From Glandiceps talaboti (taxonomy: Eukaryota > Hemichordata > Enteropneusta > Spengelidae), in NCBI RefSeq assembly GCF_964340395.1, contig NC_135553.1, forward strand, positions 3,201,501 through 3,215,000: a DNA stretch of 13,500 nt, in the 5' to 3' direction. Positions 1 to 11,142 of the stretch are shown piece by piece. The notes beneath the pieces are model-generated. The model did no database searches. It saw nothing but the letters and a program-made list of their open reading frames with translations, and was not told the origin of the DNA. The translations under genes and the position numbers were made by a program. The stretch's first letter is position 1; each line of letters begins with the position of its first letter.

Positions 1-1281
1 ACCCTTGAGAATGTGAAAACTGCCTGGGTGTTCTAAATCTGGAGTCCCTTTTCAAATCAATGTGGTTCCGATAAAAGGCATGATTTGTGTATACGATGTA
101 CAGAAAACAAGCATCTCCTAATTGGACTCTCAATTCGATTTGCAGTCTTTTTTGTCTCTCGTTTCTGTGGCGTCGCCTCTTTCTCGAGTTTTCCCATGAC
201 GTATTAGCAGGCAATTATGTTCTACTCGCAAGATGCTGCTTCATTGCCATTGATTTAAGTTTAATTCTCTCTTTATGCTTGGCAAGGACTGTTCGTTTTC
301 ATAAACATGGATACACTTACAATCGATTCTATGTTAATCCTTGAAAATTGACTTTTTTTCGTAATTTTCGATTTTGAAATGCCGTGAACTTAAGTTTCTT
401 GCACAAGTAATATTCAAAGATTTTTGGACTACTTTTGTTCAGTTCAATCGAAACAATGAAGGTTGATTTTTCTAAAATACAGATGTGTGAAAAACTCACA
501 AATTAAATCTGACATTTAGAATAGGGGAGAGATTATTCTCATGGGAATTATCATCAATTTAATGAATGTTTTACTTATAGATACGTAATAAATCCTGATC
601 TGGGAATCAAATACGTTTCAGATGCACCTGTTTCTTTCTCACTCTGTCAACGATCGGGTTTTCACACTCTATAAAATTGTGATGACTATTTGCATACAGT
701 TAATGTATTCTTCACAAATCTATTAGTAACCAATGTAAACTGTGTCCTCATTTAATTTTATTCTAAATTTGAATTCCTTGTGAGAGCTCTATCAGTAACT
801 GGACAACATACTTAGTTATTTTCAATAAAAAGAATATACAAGACATCAAGTTATAGACTTTACCACTTAAATTAACATGCATCACACCTTTAAAGCACGT
901 GCACCATTAAGATTGCTGAGAAAGAGTCTAAAATGAAGCTTTTCCTTGTACTTACATTAAACAGATTGTCTTTATTAGCATATCACTGTTCACTAAAAGC
1001 TCTAAAACATTATTTAATTTCATGGATTCGTGGTTTGTTAAAGCTATAACATTTCTTTTGGCTCTGAGAATTCTACTGTAAAAGGTTTCTTTTCTCATAT
1101 TCATAAAGTAAGGGAAACAACTTATCTTACATTGCTTTTGTTAACCTTGGAAGAAGCTCAATGTCTAATTTCAAATTGCCTCTGGCCACTGTCCATTAAC
1201 ATATATTATTCCTTTAGTCAACATTTAAAATTATTTCTGCTTGATCTCATACAAATAGATCTCTAACATAGGCTTGAATTA
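1..1281. other. AT-rich non-coding stretch, nothing recognised
   Basis: I see no gene, RNA or transposon signature here. The longest open stretch, 87-344 on the plus strand, has 85 codons and a Cys/Leu/Phe-rich composition with no motif I recognise. It has no supporting splice or promoter context, so I treat it as chance. Several AATAAA-like hexamers occur, for example near 823-828, as expected by chance in AT-rich DNA. A degenerate half-unit of the downstream 38-bp repeat lies at about 1268-1281, marking the left edge of that array. Confidence 0.6.
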
Positions 1282-2358
1282 CATCTAAACCATCAAAATA
1301 GACTTGCATTACTTGTAGTCATCTAAACCATCCAAATAGACTTGCATTACTTGTATTCATCTAAACCATCAAAATAGACTTGCATTACTTGTAGTCATCT
1401 AAACCATCCAAATAGACTTGCATTACCGATATTCATCTAAACCATCCAAATAGACTTGCATTACTTGTATTCATCTAAACCATCCAAATAGACTTGCATT
1501 ACTTGTATTCATCTAAACCATCCAAATAGACTTGCATTACCGATATTCATCTAAACCATCAAAATAGACTTGCATTACTGGTACTCATCTAAACCATCAA
1601 AATAGACTTGCATTACTGGTACTCATCTAAACCATCAAAATAGACTTGCATTACTTGTATTCACCTAAACCATCAAATAGACTTGCATTACTTGTAATCA
1701 TCTAAACCATCAAAATAGACTTATATTACTGGTGCTCATCTAAACCGTCAAAATAGACTTGCATTACTGGTATTCATCTAAACCATCCAAATAGACTTGC
1801 ATTACTTGTAGTCATCTAAGCCATCATAATAGACTTGCATAGCTGGTAGTCATCTAAACCATCAAAATAGACTTGCATTACTTGTAGTCATCTAAACCAT
1901 CAAAATAGACTTGCATTACCGATATTCATCTAAACCATCCAAATAGACTTGCATTACTTGTAGTCATCCAAACCATCAAAATAGACATCTATTACTGGTA
2001 GTCATCGAAATCATCAAAATAGACTTCTGTTACTGATACTCATCTAAACCATTCACATAGACTTGCATTACTTGTAGTCATCTAAACCATCAAAATAGAC
2101 CTCTATTACTGGTAGTCATCTAAACCATCAAAATAGACTTGTATTATTTGTAGTCATCAAAATCATTCAAATAGATTTCTATTACTGGTATTCATGTAAA
2201 TCATCAAAATAGACTTCTATTACTGGTATTCATATAAACCATCAAAATAGACTTCTATTACTTGTAGTCACCTAAACTATCCAAATAGACTTCTATTACT
2301 GGTAGTCATCGAAATCATTCAAATAGACTTCCATTACTTGTATTCATCTAAACCATTA
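1282..2358. repeat. 38-bp minisatellite, 28 full units plus a 14-bp partial
   Basis: The array is a head-to-tail repeat of a 38-bp unit. Each unit starts catctaaaccatc, continues with aaaatagacttgcattac, and ends in a variable tail (ttgtagt, ttgtatt, cgatatt, tggtact, tggtagt or tggtatt). I placed unit starts at 1282, 1320, 1358, 1396 and so on to 2307, with a partial unit at 2345-2358. All units are 38 bp except the one at 1662-1698, which is 37 bp. Some units are identical: those at 1282, 1358 and 1851; at 1320, 1434 and 1472; at 1396 and 1510; and at 1548 and 1586. Units from 1965 onward mostly carry cttctatta in place of cttgcatta. The unit has weak internal similarity (catctaaac/catcaaaat and cttgcatta/cttgtagt), suggesting growth from a shorter ancestor of about 9 bp. 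Because 38 is not a multiple of 3, the reading frame shifts every unit, so it is not a protein repeat. Confidence 0.97.
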
Positions 2359-3187
2359 GTATTTACCTACAATACTTATACTGTAACACAATTACACCAC
2401 CAACACATATGTTATTGTTTAATTTGTATTCTCACAAACTTATGTCATTCTTGAAAAGAAAATGGGAACTGATATATACCTGGCCACATTTAATATTTGA
2501 CTCACGAATGTTTTTGAGTAGAACATTGTGTAATAAGTTTAATTATTCATCTAAAATCATCTTCAGTGCAAAAAGGTTCAACAGTTGTAGCATATAGTGG
2601 TGTGTTTTATCTACCTCTATATGATATTTGCCAACTTTTATCAATAATATTTCATGATAGCATCTTAATAGATGTAAACTGTTTGATTTATTACCTAAAC
2701 GAGGGTACTAATAGCCCTTAAGTTATGACAAGACATAACAATCGCTCAATCGTTCAGGGAACAACCTCAAAGAAAAATCTTTATGATAAGAGTTTTATGA
2801 CGATAAAGGTAGCTTTGAACATATCAGTAATAAAATCTCCTCAAGGCTAATGAAGCGTGAGCATACATAATCCTTGTCTGTGTTATTTATTTTCCACATT
2901 CATCCCTGGATCTTCTGTGACCTCTGCAGTAGTAAAGGAGTGCATGAATTACATCAAATGTAAGATGGTATGTATCAAATGTATACATCATAAATTTTCA
3001 CACTCTTGGTCTCCTAACTATACATTCTTTATGTGTCAAGATCAATTTATAGCACCAGCTTTGTATCTGAGCAAGTCAGTTTCTTTCAAAAGACGTTTCT
3101 GGCTCTACCTAACTTGAGATGACGTACAGTTTAGGCGGGTTTATGCCACTGCTATATGTATCTTACCGACAAAATGTTGCTACTTTT
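2359..3187. other. AT-rich non-coding stretch, nothing recognised
   Basis: This lies between the minisatellite and the triplet array. Open stretches of 62 codons at 2409-2597 and 86 codons at 2857-3117 have no recognisable motif. I read them as chance. One 6-bp inverted repeat (gttatg at 2722-2727 with cataac at 2734-2739, 6-nt loop) is visible and is not significant for this composition. Confidence 0.55.
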
Positions 3188-3193
3188 GTTGTT

Positions 3194-3240
<47 letters not shown>

Positions 3241-3263
3241 ATTGTTGATGATGTTGTTGTTGT

Positions 3264-3321
<58 letters not shown>

Positions 3322-3330
3322 AGTGAATAT

Positions 3331-3394
<64 letters not shown>

Positions 3395-3423
3395 GGTGGT
3401 GGTGGTGGTGGTGGTGGTGGTGA
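3188..3423. repeat. Compound triplet microsatellite (GTT)n-(GAT)n-(GGT)n
   Basis: On the plus strand a (GTT)n tract runs from about 3188 to 3264, pure from 3196 to 3240 and then interrupted by ATT and GATGAT. A (GAT)n tract follows at 3265-3321. A 10-bp interruption (agtgaatatt, 3322-3331) precedes a second (GAT)n at 3332-3379, and then an uninterrupted (GGT)n at about 3380-3422. The three motifs share G at position 1 and T at position 3 and differ only at the middle base. Reading frames across it on both strands translate to homopolymers (Leu, Met, Asp and Gly on plus; Pro, Ser, Ile and Asn on minus), which is an artefact of the repeat. The plus strand of the GGT block has the evenly spaced GG pairs that two-tetrad G-quadruplexes use. 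Confidence 0.97.
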
Positions 3424-3424
3424 A

Positions 3425-3508
3425 AATAATGATGACGATGATAACTTGCTCACTGTTGAGATGATGGTGATAATAATGATGACGATGATAACTTGCTCAC
3501 TGTTGAGA
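3425..3508. repeat. Direct tandem duplication, 37-bp exact copies offset by 47 bp
   Basis: The 37 bases at 3425-3461 recur exactly at 3472-3508. They begin aataatgatgacgatgat and end cactgttgaga. The 10 bases between the copies (tgatggtgat) are GAT-like, and the sequence after the second copy (catgatcac) is only loosely similar to them. This looks like a recent 47-bp tandem duplication at the edge of the triplet array, probably from slippage. Confidence 0.95.
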
Positions 3509-5660
3509 CATGATCACTTTCACACATGTTGAACTTGACTATGAACTTGACCTTTGTGCATCTCCCCCTGAATTATCATATGGCGCTACATCAACTCAAC
3601 TCTTAAGATTGGATGCACATTTGTTATTTCTGTATTAGACCATTTAATCTGAAACTAATGTCGTTCATTTCAGTTGTTTATTAGTGCTCTTAAGTTTTTT
3701 TGAATATTTATGGTTGTATTATAGTTTTCCTGTTGGTCGATCAGTTAACCAATTTCTGGATCATGTCTTGGAGTTGTCTGTTTCTATTGCGTATGAATGA
3801 ACATTTAATGTATATCTGATTTGCTTATCAGTTCTAGTTTCTATGGAAATCATATTGAAATAGATATATATGTAAAATAGTTCATAAAAGATAAGAAATG
3901 TGGTTCTTAATGATAAAATCTCTATTTTTGGTGATCATAAATTTGTTTACCAAGTGACCTTTGCAAATGTGTTGATATCGAAAAATAGTTAAGTGGGATT
4001 TACGAGGTACTTGACTCTTAAAATATACCACTGGTATCCTCAGACCCAACACATCTGAATATTCATTTACATAATTATTTCGTGTTGTTACACTTAAGAT
4101 TAACAGACAATTTATTGTCTAAAAAGCTGACAAATTTACCAAAGTTCAACATCAAATATTAGCTTTTGTATGTGTTACGCGACATCCATGTAGATACAAT
4201 CTCTAATTTCTATCTAGTCCCTAGGGTGTATGCTGAGGATATTTACGTGCGGCTTGTCTAGAATATGTTCCCTATAGAATACACGACAGTCGTCTCCAGT
4301 GACAATATGCCTTGTGTGTTCACTGCATTGCGTTTGATGGCAATCGCAAATTAACCAATACGCCTTTGGTTAAGAACTCGTTTTCATGATTCTACATGAT
4401 GAAACCATATATAACAACTGTCTCAGGAATTGACAACCAAGACCATAAATACTAAAAACGATTACAGGACGTCGCCTGGTATCAACATATATGTGTAAGT
4501 TGATGACCAAGTAATCCTACTGTTTATGCCCCTTCACCTATGAGCAAACACATCACCATACATACCCTTGTTCCAAGTTGCACTTATCCCAGGAGTTATT
4601 TGCTTTGATTGACAAGGCGAATATTCTTATTTTTTTCTTTGACCTCCGGTGAAATGATCAATCCTGTTGGTACCAAGAGTGAATTTTTAGAGGACTTACA
4701 AAGTGTGTCAATGTTTGGAAATGTAATTTACATTAATGAAAACGTGACCTGAAAACACAGAAGCGAACATTGTACAACTCAATTTATTCCAAGACATGCA
4801 GAGATAAATACTTGCCGTTACCTTCGATACGTGCAACACAAAAAATCATATTAATAATGTTGACGTGAAAAGTGTCATATTCTGATCAATTATTTATTAT
4901 TTTTTAAATCCCAACAAAATTCATAAACGGTACGTATATTATTTGAAATTATCCATTAAATATTTCATTATATTCTTATTTGTACATTTTTTTGAATCAG
5001 TATATCCATACTTTGCCAAATTTTTGAACCATTTTTCTCAATAATTTCTTCAGGTGGGTTCTATAATGACTCTTTAATTAAATGTCACTCAAAAAGACAA
5101 TTATAAAGTAAAGATATCCTGCCTTAATATGTAGAAATGGATTATCAATTTGATAAAGGAAATACTTGAATGGATAAATGAGTTTATTACTGGGTAATAT
5201 TTTCTATATAGTTATATAATTTACTGACTCTGTAAGATGCAACTACAGTAACTTATATAACTACTTTGTAAGGAAATGAAAATCCCTAAATAATACAATT
5301 GACACGGCGGATATGCCCTAACACCTTCAGTGACGTTGTAAATGGTGCCCCTCTAATGGTTTTGTTGTGTGCTGGACCTTTCCATCAACAAAATTTATGA
5401 CCTACTGTGATTCAATGTCGTACTGATGGTCATGATGTCAGGGATGTGAACATCTGAAAGTCCCAAGACGTTAGTCAGTTTGATTGAGGGGAGCAAATTT
5501 CGTACCTTTTGATAAACTCAAGAGAATACATTAATCACAAAGACACTCAATAGTGCTGATCGATTTGTTGAATTACTGATGGCTGCATACAATGTGTGGA
5601 ATACCTTCTCACACTAACACTAACTGGAATACACCATGCCGAACATAGCATAGTCGCAGG
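3509..5660. other. 2.2-kb AT-rich stretch, nothing recognised
   Basis: No reading frame long enough to list, no RNA gene signature and no transposon terminus could be identified. A near-perfect palindrome sits at 4720-4734 (aatgtaa, one T, ttacatt). A GTAAGT donor-like hexamer occurs at about 4496-4501, but no convincing exon precedes it. The part at 5300-5480 is somewhat less AT-rich than its surroundings and could be an unidentified repeat, but nothing in it matches a family I know. The last few hundred bases could hold the decayed upstream part of the retroelement at 5661, but I see no endonuclease motif there. Confidence 0.5.
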
Positions 5661-6580
5661 TCACTTTATGTCTGCAGATCACATATTGATAACGGTCACA
5701 TTCTTGTTGATTATTCATATAAGTTAACACAATTAGCCAATGTTGTACAAAAAGGGCTGTCCTTTTGATGTAGGAAACTATCGCCTTATTTCAGTTTTAC
5801 CAGTTTTTAGTAAGGTTTTTGAAACTATTGTTTATAAGCAGTTTGTGCCCTTTTTAGATAAACGTGACATACTTTTACATACACAATACAGGTTCAGAAA
5901 ACATTACAGCAACAAACTTGCTCTGGCGGACATAATTTCTGACTTAATGGATCAAATAGAAAAGGGCAAAACAACTATTGGTATTTTTGTTGATCTAAAC
6001 AAGGCATTTGACACAATAGATCATACTATCCTTCTACAGAAGCTTGAATTTTATGGGATAAGAGGCCAACCATTGCAATGGTTTCACAGTTATTTTCAAT
6101 CTCGTAAACAAGTTGTTGTTATTGATGGTAAATCTTCTGAGCCACAACAAATTAAATGTGGAGTGCCACAAGGTTCAATTTTAGGCCCAACTCTATTTCT
6201 TATCTATATTAACGATATTGCTAACTCAACTAACTACTTTAACTTTCGATTATTCGCTGATGACACTAATGTATTCTAGTAATGTAACAGTTGAAGAAAA
6301 CGTTCAAAATATCCAAATTTAGTGGGAAATTTTGTGAGTGGGTTTGATTTAGAGAGGGAACATTAAATCATGTCTTCGAAGGAACTATCGACGGTGTCAG
6401 TTCTCATGTCTTTACAAATTTACTAGGCGATTATCGTTCTTGAACTTTTAGTTAAGCTTACACTTAAATGCTCTGAGTGAAGTCCATGAAGACAAAACAG
6501 TTATAGGGGAAATTCATCAGATACCAATATAACAATCTGTAGTAATCTTCTTGTCACAGCCATTTTCATCGTTTAGGGAC
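5661..6580 (+). mobile_element. Decayed non-LTR retrotransposon (CR1/Jockey-type LINE) relic
   Basis: The core, 5740-6279, keeps one open frame with clear reverse-transcriptase motifs. Homology seems to continue on both sides in other frames. Upstream, frame 5664-5747 reads SHIDNG (5679-5696) and later QLANVV (5730-5747). This matches the family pattern in which a short helix is followed by LANV-V-P-(L/I)-YKKG. YKKG itself is in the next frame at 5746, so about 8 bp seem to be lost between two copies of tac. Downstream of a stop at 6277, I can trace pieces resembling the post-catalytic region: SNVTVEEN (frame from 6278), CEW (6333-6341) then FDLER (6343-6357), TLNH (from 6360), and IDGVSS with FTNLLG (6387-6428). 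A fainter part continues towards about 6530-6580. No endonuclease domain, 3' tail or target-site duplication was recognised. The core is confident; the outer limits are inference. Confidence 0.7.
5740..6279 (+). pseudogene. Reverse transcriptase domain fragment of a LINE
   Basis: A 179-codon open stretch covers the fingers and palm of a non-LTR reverse transcriptase, which copies element RNA into DNA by target-primed reverse transcription in the nucleus. Visible motifs are YKKG at residues 3-6, NYRLISVLPVFSKVFE at 13-28, the QYRFRKHYS region at 50-58, motif A FVDLNKAFDTIDH at 83-95 with catalytic Asp85, YGIRG at 105-109, motif B GVPQGSILGPTLF at 141-153, and motif C FADD at 172-175 with Asp174 and Asp175. 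All three catalytic aspartates survive, but consensus positions are altered: Leu16 where Pro is usual (NYRPIS), Arg51 where Gly is usual, and Asn58 where Thr is usual. The family protein usually has about 900-1000 residues with an N-terminal endonuclease; this is a small internal piece. The ATG at 5740 is not a natural start: the residues before it belong to another frame after a small deletion. The TAG at 6277 sits just past FADDTNVF, where the family continues. It is non-functional as it stands. The CR1/L2/Jockey-group assignment is by motif style and less certain than the RT call. Confidence 0.93.
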
Positions 6581-8584
<2,004 letters not shown>

Positions 8585-8698
8585 ATGTATGTATGTATGT
8601 ATGTATGTATGTATGTATGTATGTATGTATGTATGTATGTATGAATGTATGTATGTATGTATGTATGTATGTATGCATGTATGTATGTATGTATGTAT
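8585..8698. repeat. (TATG)n tetranucleotide microsatellite
   Basis: About 28 tandem copies of a TATG/ATGT motif on the plus strand, with two one-base variants: GAATG near 8643 and GCATG near 8675. The Met-Tyr-Val-Cys frame on plus (8544-8777) and the Ile-His-Thr-Tyr frame on minus (8574-8774) are translations of this array and not proteins. The same motif reappears in the opposite orientation at 9170-9201. Confidence 0.97.
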
Positions 8699-9169
8699 CC
8701 ATGTGTGGGCGGGGGTAGTGAATGGATGTATGTATCATCCCCCTACTTGCAGGTCTCAAACTAAATTTCCTCAATGAAAATATAGTTGACTTGCTACTGG
8801 CAAATAATTAAACAACTAACAAAACAACAGACTCTATGGCGCCAAACATACAAAAACGGCTTATCTTTATGAGTCTTGTCTCTCTAGCCCAGGAGAACAA
8901 TAACAAGTTAATCTAGTCTATTTCTGCTCGACACCAAAATGTTCCCTGAAGATTTGCTGCTTTGTTAGTTAAAAATTCTCTGAAGGGGTTAACGCCCAAA
9001 GGTATGAAAATAAGTGAGTAATGTGAGTAACAGACTTTGCATAAATGTAAACCGACCCGTCCTTCAGTAATATTATCAGTTTATCATATCATATATATTA
9101 TCAGAAGATTATTACATCAGTCCCTTTTCATGTTTAGGGTATAATGGTCTAATATGTAATACGTCTATG
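8699..9169. other. Spacer between tetranucleotide arrays, nothing recognised
   Basis: A short G-rich patch (gtgtgggcgggggtag, 8702-8717) follows directly on the TATG array. The rest is AT-rich with no gene or repeat that I recognise. Confidence 0.5.
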
Positions 9170-9211
9170 CATACATACATACATACATACATACATACAT
9201 ACACACACACT
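9170..9211. repeat. (CATA)n passing into (CA)n microsatellite
   Basis: Eight CATA copies at 9170-9201 run into a short CA tract ending about 9210. CATA on the plus strand is the reverse complement of the TATG motif at 8585-8698, so the two arrays are inverted relative to each other with a spacer of roughly 470 bp. Confidence 0.95.
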
Positions 9212-9217
9212 CAGACG

Positions 9218-9265
<48 letters not shown>

Positions 9266-9282
9266 GGCAGGCAGGCAGACAT

Positions 9283-9340
<58 letters not shown>
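9212..9340. repeat. (CAGA/GACA)n tetranucleotide array with GGCA core
   Basis: About 129 bp of CAGA/GACA repeat. It begins with GGAC variants near 9216-9223. In the middle is a small block of CAGG/GGCA copies at about 9264-9278 followed by one CATA-type variant at about 9279-9284. The rest is uniform up to 9340, where it ends in two ATGCC copies. Frames over it give Cys-Leu-Ser-Val on minus and Thr-Asp-Arg-Gln on plus; a 128-codon minus-strand frame (9149-9535) owes half its length to the array and is not supported as a gene. Confidence 0.97.
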
Positions 9341-9341
<1 letters not shown>

Positions 9342-10268
9342 TGCCATGCCATGTTTGTCAAATTTATTAGCACAGTGTGTCTACAGTGGACACGTGAACG
9401 ACCACGAACGGGGTCATAGAGTCTTGGAAAGACGCAATCTGATACCTCGCAACAAAAGATTTGTCGAAATAACATTAGACGAGGATGAATGTAGTTTTTG
9501 GATCTGACCTGCCATGTTGCATGCGTCACACTCATAGAGATTCAGACACTTACATACGATATTCATTTTTATTCATATTTTATCCAGGAATGATTTTCAT
9601 AAATTAGTTTTCTGTCATCATATACGATATTAAAAGGTCAAATGCCAGTCTAAAATGCATTTCAATAGAACTTTTAATCAAATTCTAATCACAATGTTAA
9701 CGATACCATCTAGCTACTTTCTCTCCCTTAGAATGAATATTGCATTGCATGTGATATAATATGATGTCTTTTATTGTCATATATGTACTGGTACACATAT
9801 AATGAAATGTGCATTGATTTTGCGTGCAATGAAAAAATTACAAAAACAAAACTGTGTAAAGGACTCCTAACACGAGATTGGTGCGATAACAGAGAACTTA
9901 AATTAATTCTTTATTCGAGCGTTGTAACGCGTGTATTTGTATCAACACAGTTTGCTACATGCATGAACACTGAACATTGCCTCTAATTCAGCTGATAGAT
10001 CAACCCATCACTTTTGAGTCGACTTAGCAATGCATTACTATCAGTTGGAATTCAATATGCGAATTTTAAAGCAAGCGTCTGTCGTCAACTTCGCCCCTAA
10101 ATCTATATATGGGCTTTGAGCGTTTTATGCCTCGGGAGAGTTGTGCGTAGGCAACAGGCACAATAAGAATGACCACTGGTCGACGTGATGGAGTGTGCAG
10201 ATGATAAACAGAAATCAAAGTACGTGTACTTAACTATTAAGGGATTAACTGTACATAATTCCGAATCG

Positions 10269-10289
10269 TATTCCTAATAAATAGGAATA
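10269..10289. repeat. Perfect 8-bp inverted repeat, 5-nt loop
   Basis: tattccta at 10269-10276 pairs with taggaata at 10282-10289 around the loop ataaa. It could form a hairpin in DNA or RNA. No adjacent gene gives it a role, and arms of this length are expected occasionally by chance. Confidence 0.6.
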
Positions 10290-11123
10290 AAACACAGTGT
10301 GAAATAATTACTTGAAATACATACAAATTAAAGAAAGATCGTGATTGCTGAATTTGATCCAGAGGCCATTTTCGAATACAGAACAAAAACGTTCCACATG
10401 ATGACGTAGAACAGAGGCAAAACAGGTGTTTGGGTCTGATACATGAATTTCGTTGTTCACTATTATGTAAACTAATAGGGTGTTCAACATGTTAATTTGT
10501 ACTGTGCCAAAATTGTGTGATCAATAAAAATAATGTTCTTTTTTTCAAATTTGGACATGTTTGAAGAAGACGCTTGAATAATACTCTCTTGGGAGGCTCA
10601 AGATGATACGTGTAATGGAATGGCAATCTGCAAACGATAACTGCTAAGTAGACTTCTGAGCACGTTTTGAAGAGATAGTGTGATATTATGATAAAATCAA
10701 CAGATCGAAGAAACAAGCTAAATGAATTGATTAATTAAAACATATCAATGTTAATGGATTGATCCGTGGTTCATCCCAACGGGACACATCTCACGAAACG
10801 AAAGCTGCAAAAAAGCTCAAGGCCGACTGCACATCTAATCGTAACAGTTACCTTCCATTGGGGATTACGTAAGGAGTAAGTGAAAGACACAAATAAGTTA
10901 TCTTTATTCCACAGCATATCTTCAACAGTACATTTGACCGGAGACACTTTTCACACAGTGGTTTGACAGTTTGAGACGATGATGATGATGATTATCTTGT
11001 GAGAGTGATTGCCCTGTCAGAGTATATTAAAGAACCATTCATCATTGTAGACATCCTGTGTTAAAACACATGATATATCGAATCTCTATTATTACTCATA
11101 TAATGTGTAAAGAGAAAACGGAT

Positions 11124-11142
11124 TTCGCCTCCGGCAGGCGAA
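11124..11142. repeat. GC-rich 7-bp hairpin, 5-nt loop
   Basis: ttcgcct at 11124-11130 pairs exactly with aggcgaa at 11136-11142 around the loop ccggc. It is unusually GC- and CpG-rich for this AT-rich window and would be thermodynamically stable for its size. It could be the edge of an old repeat or a structured RNA element; I recognise no family. Confidence 0.6.

Noticed and set aside
87-344. 85-codon frame as a membrane protein
   Set aside because: It is hydrophobic in parts, but the residues fit random AT/T-rich DNA and no family feature was recognised.
1282-2358. CRISPR-like regular repeat array
   Set aside because: Units are directly adjacent with no unique spacers; the variation is scattered substitution. 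The context is eukaryotic, so it is a minisatellite.
4720-4734. 15-bp palindrome as a transposon end or operator
   Set aside because: AT-rich, single occurrence, with no partner terminus or target duplication nearby.
5740-5742. ATG at 5740 as the true start of a small reverse transcriptase gene
   Set aside because: The family extends well upstream, and similarity continues in another frame before this codon, so it is an internal position exposed by a frameshift.
9149-9535. 128-codon minus-strand frame as a Cys-rich secreted protein
   Set aside because: About half of it is the Cys-Leu-Ser-Val translation of the CAGA array and another part comes from the CATA array. The remaining residues show no motif or signal peptide pattern.
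10768-10780. tRNA or SINE B-box-like sequence (ggttcatccc)
   Set aside because: It differs from the B-box consensus, no A-box lies at the proper distance upstream, and no cloverleaf could be drawn.
10752-10881. Possible exon ending at GTAAGG/GTAAGT donors (10869, 10876) and joining the acceptor at 11592
   Set aside because: The open stretch has no start or recognisable motif, and the donors are common hexamers. The pairing is possible but unsupported.
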